Source: Actinomycetes bacterium (lineage in GTDB: Bacteria; Actinomycetota; Acidimicrobiia; Acidimicrobiales; Ilumatobacteraceae). From it: 64,000 bases of DNA. The translations under genes and the position numbers were made by a program. Shown piece after piece: positions 9,716-18,191 of the stretch. Location of the stretch: NCBI GenBank assembly GCA_025356335.1, contig JANXUF010000053.1, forward strand, positions 1 to 64,000, written 5' to 3'. The notes under the pieces were generated by a model. That model saw only the letters and a program-made list of their open reading frames with translations. It was not told where the DNA came from and made no database searches. Position 1 is the first letter of the stretch. Each line of letters starts with the position of its first letter.

Positions 9716-11002
9716 CTAGATGAACGGGAGGTAGTAGTTCAGTTCCCAGTCGGTGATGGCGCTGGAGAACTTCGCCCATTCGTCCCGTTTGACCGCCACG
9801 AAGTTGGCGACCATTTCCGGCCCGATGGTGCTGACGAAGACGTGGTCCGCTTCGAGCGCGTCCAGCGCCTCGCTGAGGTTCGAGGGCGTCCGGCGGTCGG
9901 TGTTCGCCGTCTCGTAGCAGTCGCCCTCTTCGATCTGCGGCGGTTCCATCGCCCCGGCGATGCCGAGCATCGCTGCCTGGAGCGTCGCTGCGACGGCGAG
10001 ATAGGCGTTCGCCGAACTGTCTGGCAGGCGGTACTCGATGCGCGTCGCTGCATCGCGCTGCTTCGGCACACGGACCGTACTGCCGCGGTGGTCGAGACCC
10101 CAGTTGGCGAACACGCCCGCCATCTGCCCCACCTGGAGGCGCTTGTAGGCGTTGACCGTCGGCGCGCACAATGCGGCCAGCGCCTCGTGGTGATGCAGCA
10201 GCCCGCCGATGGCGTAGCGGGCGACGTCGGCAAGGCCGTGGATCTTCGTGCTGTCGTTGAAGGCATTGGCGCCGGCCGCGTCGGTTGCCGAGAAGTTGAT
10301 GTGTAGCCCGCAGCCGGTCTGGGTGGCGTGCGGCTTGCCGAGGAAGCTGAGGTGCAGGCCCTTCTTGCGGGCGATCTCCTGGGCCATCTGTTTGAACAGG
10401 AACGCATTGTCGACGGCCTCGAGGGCGTTGCCGTAGTGCAGTGTGAACTCGTACTGGGCTGCGTCGTATTCGCTGTTGACGCTCTCGAGTGGGAACTCGC
10501 ATTCGACGGCTTTGTCCATGATCTCGTCGAGCAGTCCGTACGGGTCACTCATCGGGCCGACTGTGTAGGTGAAACCTCCCGGCGTGTCGACGAGCTTCCA
10601 ACCGCCTGTCCCGTTGGGCTCCATCAGGTAGCACTCGAGTTCGATGCCGACCATCGGTTCGAAGCCGTGCGCCTGCCACGCCTCGATCGCCCGACGCAGG
10701 ACCGTCCGCGGTGCCCACGGTGCAAGCGTGCCCTCGTATTCGAGGTCGGCCACGACGACGCCGACCCCCGGATCCCAACCACGGCGTGCATCATCGATGT
10801 CGAAGACCGCCTCCATGTCCGGCAGACCGGTCAGAAAGCCGGAATACGGCGTCGTCGCCGTCATGTCACGGTCATAGTGCTGGGCGAAGAGCGTCATGCA
10901 GTGCTTGGTGCCACTGCTGGCGAAACCGGCCGGCAGATATTTGCCTCTGGCGAGGCCGAGCTGATCGGCGAACATCGGCCGGATGCGTTGGAACTCAGTC
11001 AT
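9716..11002 (-). CDS. Glutamine synthetase family protein (probable gamma-glutamyl-amine ligase)
   Basis: GS catalytic motifs (GCGLHINFS, NAYKRL, EYRLPDSSANAYLAVA); ATG at 11002 overlaps C26 stop by 4 bp. Confidence 0.85.
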   Translation of the reverse strand: MTEFQRIRPMFADQLGLARGKYLPAGFASSGTKHCMTLFAQHYDRDMTATTPYSGFLTGLPDMEAVFDIDDARRGWDPGVGVVVADLEYEGTLAPWAPRTVLRRAIEAWQAHGFEPMVGIELECYLMEPNGTGGWKLVDTPGGFTYTVGPMSDPYGLLDEIMDKAVECEFPLESVNSEYDAAQYEFTLHYGNALEAVDNAFLFKQMAQEIARKKGLHLSFLGKPHATQTGCGLHINFSATDAAGANAFNDSTKIHGLADVARYAIGGLLHHHEALAALCAPTVNAYKRLQVGQMAGVFANWGLDHRGSTVRVPKQRDAATRIEYRLPDSSANAYLAVAATLQAAMLGIAGAMEPPQIEEGDCYETANTDRRTPSNLSEALDALEADHVFVSTIGPEMVANFVAVKRDEWAKFSSAITDWELNYYLPFI

Positions 11003-11790
11003 CGAGAGGCCCCCTGTGAATCGGATCTGCTGTCGGAGTTGAATCGAGCGCCAGGTTTGGACCGTGCGTGTTCTACTGCTCGCTCGACGAGCCAGACGAG
11101 ACTCGGATCGAGATGCTGCAGCATTTCCGGATGCCACTGGACGCCAAACACGGGTTGCCCGGGCAGCTCGAGCGCTTCGATGACCCCGTCCGGAGCGTGA
11201 CCTGACGGGACCAGTCCCTGCGCTGGATGCTCCATCGTCTGGTGGTGCAGGCTGTTGACCTCGATCGAGTCGCCGTACAGCGAGTGCGCAAGCGTCCCGT
11301 GGTCGAACTGGACGACGTGGCAGGCACTGTCACGAGGTTCGTCGAAGCGCGGATGGCCGACACCGTCTGCGAGATCGACGTGTTGCACGAGTGCGCCGCC
11401 GAGATGGACCTGCAGCAGTTGCGCCCCGCGGCATATCCCGAGCAGCGGTACGTCGGTACGCAGGGCCTCGGCGATGACGGCAAGCTCCCATTCGTCGCGG
11501 TCTGGCTCCGGATGCCCGAGGTTGTCGTCAGGGGCTGCGCCGTACCGCGACGGATCGACATCGGCACCGCCGGAGATCACGACCCCGTCGAGACGTTCGA
11601 GCATTTCTTGCACCGGTGCGTCGCGGGTCAGTTCGACCGGCAGCCCGCCTGCTCTCGCCACCGCTGCCGGGTACTCGGAGAAGTGCAGGTCGAACTCGGC
11701 GTCGTGCAATGCCGACGGCAGGAAGTCGGCCACCCGGCTCGCCGGCCAACGACGTCCTGTGATGCCGATCAGCGGCCGGCGGCTCACCAT
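10999..11790 (-). CDS. Class I glutamine amidotransferase-like, peptidase C26 family gamma-glutamyl hydrolase
   Basis: VVISGGADVDPSRYG, LGICRGAQLLQVHLGG, FGVQWHPE. Confidence 0.88.
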   Translation of the reverse strand: MVSRRPLIGITGRRWPASRVADFLPSALHDAEFDLHFSEYPAAVARAGGLPVELTRDAPVQEMLERLDGVVISGGADVDPSRYGAAPDDNLGHPEPDRDEWELAVIAEALRTDVPLLGICRGAQLLQVHLGGALVQHVDLADGVGHPRFDEPRDSACHVVQFDHGTLAHSLYGDSIEVNSLHHQTMEHPAQGLVPSGHAPDGVIEALELPGQPVFGVQWHPEMLQHLDPSLVWLVERAVEHARSKPGARFNSDSRSDSQGASR

Positions 11791-12665
11791 CCCGTCCAGC
11801 CGTGTTGCGGTCGTTCGAACCAGACGTGCATCTGCGCAGTGCCGACCGAATTCTCGTAGTCACTGAAGGCGATACCCGGCGCGACGCACTTCGGTCCGCC
11901 GAGCGCACCGGCCATCATCAGGTAGTGGCCGAAGCGGGCCTCCGGCTTGACCTGCAGATAGTTCGGCATGTCGTCGATCACCGCAGCGTGATCGCCGCGC
12001 CAGAATGCATCGAGCACGGCGGCATCTGCAGACCGAGCCCGGTCGCTGAAGATGTGCCTCGGGTCGCTCGCCTCGTGAGCTCGCAACTGCCGCAACGGCC
12101 AGAACGTATGGCTCAAGGCGCCGGAGGCGAGGATCACGACCCGTCGATCCAACTGCGCGATCGCCTTCGCGAGCAGGGTGCCGACGAGTAGTGAATCATT
12201 CGGTTCAGCCGTTTGACAGCAGCCGATACTGATCCATCGCTCGTCTCCCTGCAGGTACTGCAGCAGGTTGATCGTCGGGTAGTGGACGGGAAGATACGGG
12301 TTGTCGACGGCGGTGATCCACATGTCATCCCGACCTGCAGCCTGTGCCGCGAGGGCCTCGGCGAGTTCCGGGTCGCCTGGAAAGTCGTACGGCATACTCG
12401 ACATGCCGCGAGGCAGTTCCTCACTGGTGTAGAAGCCGCTCCGGCGGGCGTGGCCGGCGACGACGAACTCGACCGTCGTGAACCAGTGGGCGTCGAGGAC
12501 GACGATCGTGTCGGGACGCAGACGGTCGAGCACCTCGGAACGCAGTCGGCGAAGTCCGGGAACGAGGCTGATCTCCTCACCGTCGTTCAGTACCCGCCGC
12601 GTCGCCTCGGGAAGGACGATGGTCGGAACGTGGGCGATCAACCCGGCGCCGATGATCTCACCCAT
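11784..12665 (-). CDS. Class III extradiol dioxygenase, homoprotocatechuate 2,3-dioxygenase-like (HpaD)
   Basis: GAGLIAHVPTIVLPEATRR, VVLDAHWFTTVEFVV, ELPRGMSSMPYDFPGDPELA, LASGALSHTFWP. Confidence 0.85.
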   Translation of the reverse strand: MGEIIGAGLIAHVPTIVLPEATRRVLNDGEEISLVPGLRRLRSEVLDRLRPDTIVVLDAHWFTTVEFVVAGHARRSGFYTSEELPRGMSSMPYDFPGDPELAEALAAQAAGRDDMWITAVDNPYLPVHYPTINLLQYLQGDERWISIGCCQTAEPNDSLLVGTLLAKAIAQLDRRVVILASGALSHTFWPLRQLRAHEASDPRHIFSDRARSADAAVLDAFWRGDHAAVIDDMPNYLQVKPEARFGHYLMMAGALGGPKCVAPGIAFSDYENSVGTAQMHVWFERPQHGWTGW

Positions 12666-12666
12666 G

Positions 12667-13521
12667 TCAGTTGCGCTCCGGCGGGCGGATGCCGCGGAAT
12701 TCCCAGTCGCCGCCGAGCGCCGTCGAGAGCACTTCTTCGCTCTCGGTCGGCTGTGCGCCGACGTCCGCGCGGATCGCCGTCGGACCGGTGACGATCGTGT
12801 TCGTCAGCGCTCCGAGACCTTCGACCTCGACGGTGACGACATCACCCGGTTGCACGGGACGAGAGCAAGCCGGTGTTCCGGAGAGGATGACATCGCCGGG
12901 GTGGAGCGTGATCGTACGGGCGAGATCAGCGACCAGATAGTTCATGTCCCACGTCATCTCGTTGGTGTTGCCGTCCTGGCGGAGCTCGCCGTTGACCGTC
13001 GTACGCAGGTACTTGTCGTGCCAGTCCCATCCTTCGACGAGGCCCGGCCCGAGCGGGCAGAGCGTGTCGGAACCCTTCACCCGCAGCATCGATCCAGCGT
13101 CCGTATCGCGGAAGTCGTGCAGTCCATAGTCGTTGGCGACGGTGTAACCGCGGATGTAGTCGGCAGCCTCGTCCGGCGAGATGTTCCTACACGTCCGTCC
13201 GATGACGATGGCAACTTCGCCCTCGTAGTTCAGCCATTTGCACCCATCCGGACGCACGACGTCGCCGAGATGCGAATTGAGCGAGGACGTCGGCTTCTGG
13301 AAATACGTCGGCGTCTTCGCCAGGCTGATCTGGAATTCGTGCACCCTGCTGATGTGGTTGAGATGGACACAGAGGATCTTCGAGGGTTCGACCGGCGGGA
13401 GGTGGACTGCATCGGCGACGGCGAGGCGGCGGCCGTCCCCTGCGAGCAACTCCTCCCCCTGTCGCACGACCTCGACGATTGCGCCGTTGAGTAGAATCCT
13501 GCGCGTTTCTCGAACCGTCAT
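12667..13521 (-). CDS. Fumarylacetoacetate hydrolase family protein (HpaG-like isomerase/decarboxylase)
   Basis: NYEGEVAIVIG, GYTVANDYGLHDFR, LHPGDVILSGTPA; ATG at 13521. Confidence 0.85.
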   Translation of the reverse strand: MTVRETRRILLNGAIVEVVRQGEELLAGDGRRLAVADAVHLPPVEPSKILCVHLNHISRVHEFQISLAKTPTYFQKPTSSLNSHLGDVVRPDGCKWLNYEGEVAIVIGRTCRNISPDEAADYIRGYTVANDYGLHDFRDTDAGSMLRVKGSDTLCPLGPGLVEGWDWHDKYLRTTVNGELRQDGNTNEMTWDMNYLVADLARTITLHPGDVILSGTPACSRPVQPGDVVTVEVEGLGALTNTIVTGPTAIRADVGAQPTESEEVLSTALGGDWEFRGIRPPERN

Positions 13522-13541
13522 CGTGTCTCTCGAACCGTCAT
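13508..13541. repeat. 14-bp direct repeat TCTCGAACCGTCAT x2, 20-bp period
   Basis: 13508-13521 and 13528-13541 identical; overlaps the start of the FAH gene. Confidence 0.6.
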
Positions 13542-13622
13542 ATCTCGGAACCCCCGGGGAACCATGGTTGTCGTCTCCGATCCATGCTGTCAGTGTTGCC
13601 TGTGCAGCGTCCACAGATTGAC

Positions 13623-13642
13623 ATCGTTTGGTTCCTAACGAT
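13623..13642. promoter_or_regulatory. Imperfect palindrome ATCGTTtGGttCCtAACGAT, candidate MarR-type operator
   Basis: 8 of 10 base pairs symmetric; in the divergent promoter between FAH and ADC-like genes. Confidence 0.55.
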
Positions 13643-13654
13643 ATCATGTGACAC

Positions 13655-14461
13655 ATGACCTCGTCAAAAGGATTCCTCTTCCCGCGGAGTGCCAGCGGCG
13701 GGTCGTCGATCCTTCCGGCACCCCCGTGGCACTACTCCGGTGAGCTGCTGACGGTCGAGTACCGGACGGACCCTTCGGCGATCGCTGCGCTGTTACCAGA
13801 GCCGCTGGCACTCGTGCCGGACGACGAAGACCCTGGCGCCGTGGCGATGATCTTCGCCGACTGGCAGAGCTGTGGCGACGATCTTTCGGAACTCGACGAT
13901 CCCGTCCGCTCGCAGTACAAGGAAGCCTTCATCATCGTCCGCTGCCGGTATCAGGGACGGATTTTCAGTCGCTGCGTCTACATCTGGGTCGACAAGGACT
14001 TCGCCATGGTCCGAGGGCACTTCCAGGGCTACCCGAAGAAGTTGGGCAGCATCTGGATGACCCGCCCGGTGACGATCGGCAAGGCAGGACCGCGGCTCGC
14101 TCCCGGTGGCCGTTTCGCCGGAACGGTCGGCCACTACGACCGGCGGATCGTCGACATCCGCATCACCCTGCGGGAGCAGTCGGCGACGAACGGATTCGTC
14201 AACGGCCATGCGATGATCCACAGCCGCTACATGCCGAGCATCGCCGCAGACGGCACAGACAGCCTCGACGAACTCGTCACCATGCAGGGCCTCGACGTCG
14301 AACTCGGCCAGGCATGGAAGGGCGACGCCGAGATATGGTTCGGCGACTCCCCTGTCGACGAGATCGCCAGGCTGCGCCCGATCGAGGTACTCGGCGGCTA
14401 CTACCGAACCGTCGGCACGACGTTCCTCGGCGGCGCACTGCTCAACGAGCACCACGTATGA
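13655..14461 (+). CDS. Acetoacetate decarboxylase-fold protein
   Basis: FQGYPKKLGSI motif with the ADC-type catalytic lysine region. Confidence 0.75.
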   Translation: MTSSKGFLFPRSASGGSSILPAPPWHYSGELLTVEYRTDPSAIAALLPEPLALVPDDEDPGAVAMIFADWQSCGDDLSELDDPVRSQYKEAFIIVRCRYQGRIFSRCVYIWVDKDFAMVRGHFQGYPKKLGSIWMTRPVTIGKAGPRLAPGGRFAGTVGHYDRRIVDIRITLREQSATNGFVNGHAMIHSRYMPSIAADGTDSLDELVTMQGLDVELGQAWKGDAEIWFGDSPVDEIARLRPIEVLGGYYRTVGTTFLGGALLNEHHV

Positions 14462-15741
14462 GCGGCCCCGACATCGCCGGCGATCTCGGTCCGGCTGACG
14501 CTGATCTCAGTGACCCCGACTCGTTCGTCGGCGGGGTTCCCCACGCCACGTTCCGTCGTCTGCGTGACGACGACCCGGTCAGTTGGACACCTGAGCACGA
14601 TGGCGGGCGGGGATTCTGGTCGGTGACCAGATACGCCGACGTGCTCGACGTCAGTCGCCAGCCCGAGCTGTTCTCCTGTGCTCAGGGGATCCGTATCGAG
14701 GACATGGACGCCGAGGAGCACGCCGCCAGGCGCACGATGATGGAGACCGACAGTCCTCAGCACACGCGCTATCGCCGCCTCGTCTCCAAGCCGTTCAATC
14801 GCCGTGAGGTGATGACCTACGAGCACGGACTGCGTCTGCTCGCCCGCGCCGGGATCGACAGGGTCGCCGGTCGTCAGCGCGTCGAATTCGTCCGTGACGT
14901 CGCCCAGGAACTGCCGATGCGCATGCTCGGCCGACTGCTCGGCGTCCCCGACGAGGATGGTCCATGGCTCGTCGAGCAGGGGGACGCGCTGCTCGGCAAT
15001 TCCGACCCGGAGTTCACGACGCATCCCGTCGGACTCGTCGATACCGACGAATTCCGCCTGATGCCGTTCCGCAGCCCGGCCGGCATCGACCTGTTCCAAT
15101 ACGCCAGCGAGCAGGCGAAACAGCGCATCGCCCACCCGAGTGACGACGTGATCTCCGATCTCCTCAAACCGCCGCCTGGCGAGACCGAACCGTTGACGGT
15201 GTTGGAGTTCAACAACTTCTTCACGCTGCTCGTCGCCGCCGGGAACGACACCACCCGCTACACGATGACGGCAGGGATCAAGGCGTTGATGGAGAGGCCT
15301 GACCAACTTGCAGCACTTCGCTCAGCGATCGGCACCGACGAGAAGCTCGTGAGCAGTGCAGTCGAGGAGATCCTCCGTTGGGGTACCGTGACGATGCATT
15401 TCCGGCGGACGGCGACATCCGACCTGCAGTTGCACGGTCGACAGATCGCTGCCGGCGACAAGGTCGTGATGTGGTTCATGTCAGCGGACTACGACGACCG
15501 CCAGTTCGCCGACCCGTTCACGTTCGACATCCGACGTACGCCGAACGAACATGCCGCCTTCGGCATCCGTAGCCAGCATCTGTGCCTCGGCGCCCATCTC
15601 GCCAGGCTGGAGATCCGCATCCTGCTCGAGGAACTCCTGCCCCGTCTCGCCGATATTCAGCCGGCCGGGCCGGTCGAGCGGCTGCGGTCGAACTTCATCG
15701 CCGGGATCAAGCGCCTCCCGGTCGATATGACCTGGTCGTAG
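14458..15741 (+). CDS. Cytochrome P450
   Basis: I-helix AAGNDTTR; heme-binding AFGIRSQHLCLGAHLARLE; ATGA overlap with previous CDS. Confidence 0.92.
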   Translation: MSGPDIAGDLGPADADLSDPDSFVGGVPHATFRRLRDDDPVSWTPEHDGGRGFWSVTRYADVLDVSRQPELFSCAQGIRIEDMDAEEHAARRTMMETDSPQHTRYRRLVSKPFNRREVMTYEHGLRLLARAGIDRVAGRQRVEFVRDVAQELPMRMLGRLLGVPDEDGPWLVEQGDALLGNSDPEFTTHPVGLVDTDEFRLMPFRSPAGIDLFQYASEQAKQRIAHPSDDVISDLLKPPPGETEPLTVLEFNNFFTLLVAAGNDTTRYTMTAGIKALMERPDQLAALRSAIGTDEKLVSSAVEEILRWGTVTMHFRRTATSDLQLHGRQIAAGDKVVMWFMSADYDDRQFADPFTFDIRRTPNEHAAFGIRSQHLCLGAHLARLEIRILLEELLPRLADIQPAGPVERLRSNFIAGIKRLPVDMTWS

Positions 15742-15834
15742 TTCCGACGCCCAGTTACTGGACACACAACGCGGGAGGATCGCAGTCTGTGTACTCGGTG
15801 ACGGCGGGGCCGGCGACGGTGTTGATACGAGACG

Positions 15835-16395
15835 TCAATCGCTGTCGTCCGGACGGGGCGGAGTTGCCAGTTCTGCCCATTCTTCTGGATCTTCCGGGTT
15901 GTCCTCGACGAGGTGCTCGATGACCCTTCCATCGATCGCATCGACGAGCACAAAACCGCGCTGCTTCGGGGGTTCTTCCGACGAGTAGCACAGCACCCGC
16001 CACGTCGGACGGCTCCGTAGTCCGCGCCACACCTGTTGCGCAGACGCATGTCCGACAGCGAAGCCGACGGCCTCGCTGGCCCGCAGGAGCGCCTGCTTCT
16101 CGTCGACGTGCATCCGCCATCCGGATGAGATCGAGAATGCACCGACCAGCGCCAACGCAATCCCGGCCGCGAGGATGCCCTTGTTGACGAGCACCGCCCC
16201 GGAGTCGTGCTTGGCGATCCAGAAGGCGATACAGATCGCTGCGACACCGAGGTAGATGTACCCGGGGATCCGGCGGTGGCTGTTGTCGGGAAACTCGTAG
16301 ACGCCGGCGAACTCGGGCTGCAGATCCGTCGGCAACTCGTCACGGATCTCGTCGCTGACAGGGACGTTCGTTCGCTTCGTGTCGTCTGCACTCAT
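15835..16395 (-). CDS. Hypothetical membrane protein
   Basis: Two central TM segments; ATG at 16395. Confidence 0.65.
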   Translation of the reverse strand: MSADDTKRTNVPVSDEIRDELPTDLQPEFAGVYEFPDNSHRRIPGYIYLGVAAICIAFWIAKHDSGAVLVNKGILAAGIALALVGAFSISSGWRMHVDEKQALLRASEAVGFAVGHASAQQVWRGLRSRPTWRVLCYSSEEPPKQRGFVLVDAIDGRVIEHLVEDNPEDPEEWAELATPPRPDDSD

Positions 16396-16426
16396 CACCT
16401 TCGAGGATACGGCGAGCGCAGCACGG

Positions 16427-16963
16427 TCAGTCGGTTGGCCACGCCTCACGGATCTTCGCCGCCGACACCGACAGCGCCTCCGGAAGGGTTCTGGTCTCGG
16501 CGATGGCCGTCATGAAGTTCCCGTCCCCGATCCAGCGAGGCAGCGCGTGCACGTGCAGGTGTTCGCTGATGCTGCCCCCGGCCGCACGGCCGAGGTTGAT
16601 GCCGACGTTCAGCCCGTCAGGCTGATAGGCGGTCTTGATCGCCTGCGTCACCTTCGTCACCGCTGCCCACAGTTCCACCGTCTCGCCGTGATCGAGCGCA
16701 TCGAGGTCAGCGATCTGGCGATACGGGAGCACCATGACATGCCCGCTGGTGTACGGGAAGGCATTGAGGATCGCGAAGCAGTACGTACCGCGCCAGACGA
16801 TATGCGTTTCCTCGTCCGGTAGGCCACTAGCGAGAATCCGACTGAAGACACTTTCGCCGGCATCGCCCGGAAGGTGCTCGGACGAGGCTCCGGATGTCAC
16901 ATAGGCATTGCGCCACGGGTTCCACAATCGATCCAAACTCACCGCCTCACGGTAGCCAGACAA
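16427..16963 (-). CDS. HIT family protein (AP4A phosphorylase/hydrolase-like)
   Basis: HIT motif HLHVHALPRW; PYTSGHVMVLPYRQ. Confidence 0.9.
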   Translation of the reverse strand: MSGYREAVSLDRLWNPWRNAYVTSGASSEHLPGDAGESVFSRILASGLPDEETHIVWRGTYCFAILNAFPYTSGHVMVLPYRQIADLDALDHGETVELWAAVTKVTQAIKTAYQPDGLNVGINLGRAAGGSISEHLHVHALPRWIGDGNFMTAIAETRTLPEALSVSAAKIREAWPTD

Positions 16964-17060
16964 CCGCCCGGAAAATTCCGTTGCAGCGGTGATCGGGTCT
17001 GTGCAATGCTCTCCGCAGAACGCCGTGCTCGGCCTGGATCAGTGGAGAGGGGTGGCCAAC

Positions 17061-17135
17061 ATGAAGATCGACCTCGTGTCAGTGCCTCACGCCCCGTCCC
17101 TCGATCCGGCGACTGCGTTCATCGATTTCCGCTGA
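17061..17135 (+). CDS. Possible 24-aa small ORF (MKIDLVSVPHAPSLDPATAFIDFR)
   Basis: Purine-rich GGAGAGGGG 8-10 nt before ATG; upstream of RIO kinase. Confidence 0.3.
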   Translation: MKIDLVSVPHAPSLDPATAFIDFR

Positions 17136-17177
17136 CACCAGCCAGCGCGCAGCTCGCCTCCCGTACCCCCCGTTCCC

Positions 17178-18116
17178 ATGCCTGTGGAGGCCCCCGTGTC
17201 CAATCACGAACGCGTTTCGCGCCGTCGTGCCAAATTCGACGACGAACAGATCACGAGCGATCTGTTCGACGACACCCCCGACCATTCCCGTCCGCCAGCA
17301 TCGGCGACCCAATTCGACGGGTCCGCCGACGAGTTCCACGACGTCGACGAGTTCGACGATCTGTCCACCTACCGAGACGCCGTGCACGGACCCGATCCTG
17401 TCCCAGCATGGGTCATCACCGATGCCAACGCCCGGGATGAAGATCTCGGCGTGCTGAAAACTGGCAAGGAGGCCGACTGCAGCCTCGTGCGTCGAACACT
17501 CGCCTCGACAGGCGAATCCTGCCTGTTGGCCGCCAAGCGATTCCGCGATGGACAGCACCGGATGTTCCATCGTGACGCCGGCTACCTCGAAGGCCGCCGT
17601 ATGCGTCGCAGTCGGGAAACCCGCGCCATCGCCACCCGGACGGCGTTCGGTAAGGATCTGATCTCCGGCCAGTGGGCTCACGCCGAGTTCGAATTCCTCG
17701 GCAGGCTGTGGAGCGCCGGCGCCAGCGTTCCGTACCCCGTACAACTCATCGGCACCGAGATCATGATGGAGTTCATCGGCACACCAGCAGGCGTCGCCGC
17801 ACCCAGGCTCGCACAGGTCAGTGCGACGCGCGCCGAGCTGGTCGAGTTGTACCACCAGTGCAGAACGGCGCTCGGCATCATCGCTGATATCGGCTACACC
17901 CACGGCGACCTCTCGCCGTACAACATCCTCGTCGACGACGGCCGAATCGTGCTGATCGACGTTCCGCAGGTCGTCGATCTCGTCGGCAATCCTCAGGGGC
18001 GGCAGTTTCTCGAACGCGACTGTTCGAACCTCTGCTCGTGGTTCGCCAACAAAGGCGTCGACGAAGCCGACACCGCTGACCTCGTCGACGAACTGTGGTC
18101 ATACGTCCCCGCCTGA
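17178..18116 (+). CDS. RIO-type serine/threonine kinase-like protein
   Basis: GKEADCSLV, GYTHGDLSPYNILVDDGRIVLIDVPQ. Confidence 0.85.
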   Translation: MPVEAPVSNHERVSRRRAKFDDEQITSDLFDDTPDHSRPPASATQFDGSADEFHDVDEFDDLSTYRDAVHGPDPVPAWVITDANARDEDLGVLKTGKEADCSLVRRTLASTGESCLLAAKRFRDGQHRMFHRDAGYLEGRRMRRSRETRAIATRTAFGKDLISGQWAHAEFEFLGRLWSAGASVPYPVQLIGTEIMMEFIGTPAGVAAPRLAQVSATRAELVELYHQCRTALGIIADIGYTHGDLSPYNILVDDGRIVLIDVPQVVDLVGNPQGRQFLERDCSNLCSWFANKGVDEADTADLVDELWSYVPA

Positions 18117-18133
18117 ACACGGCCGACGATCAT

Positions 18134-18180
18134 GCGCTGGCACGAATCCGGGCTGTTTCGGACCGGATTCGTGCCAGCGC
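18134..18180. terminator. Bidirectional hairpin: 18-bp perfect stem, 11-nt loop
   Basis: GCGCTGGCACGAATCCGG / CCGGATTCGTGCCAGCGC between convergent genes. Confidence 0.8.
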
Positions 18181-18191
18181 TTGCAGAACGC

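Noticed and set aside
17280-17390. GTCGACGAGTTC-type repeats in the RIO kinase N-terminus
   Set aside because: Low-complexity acidic coding region (DEFHDVDEFDD), no evidence of a separate element.
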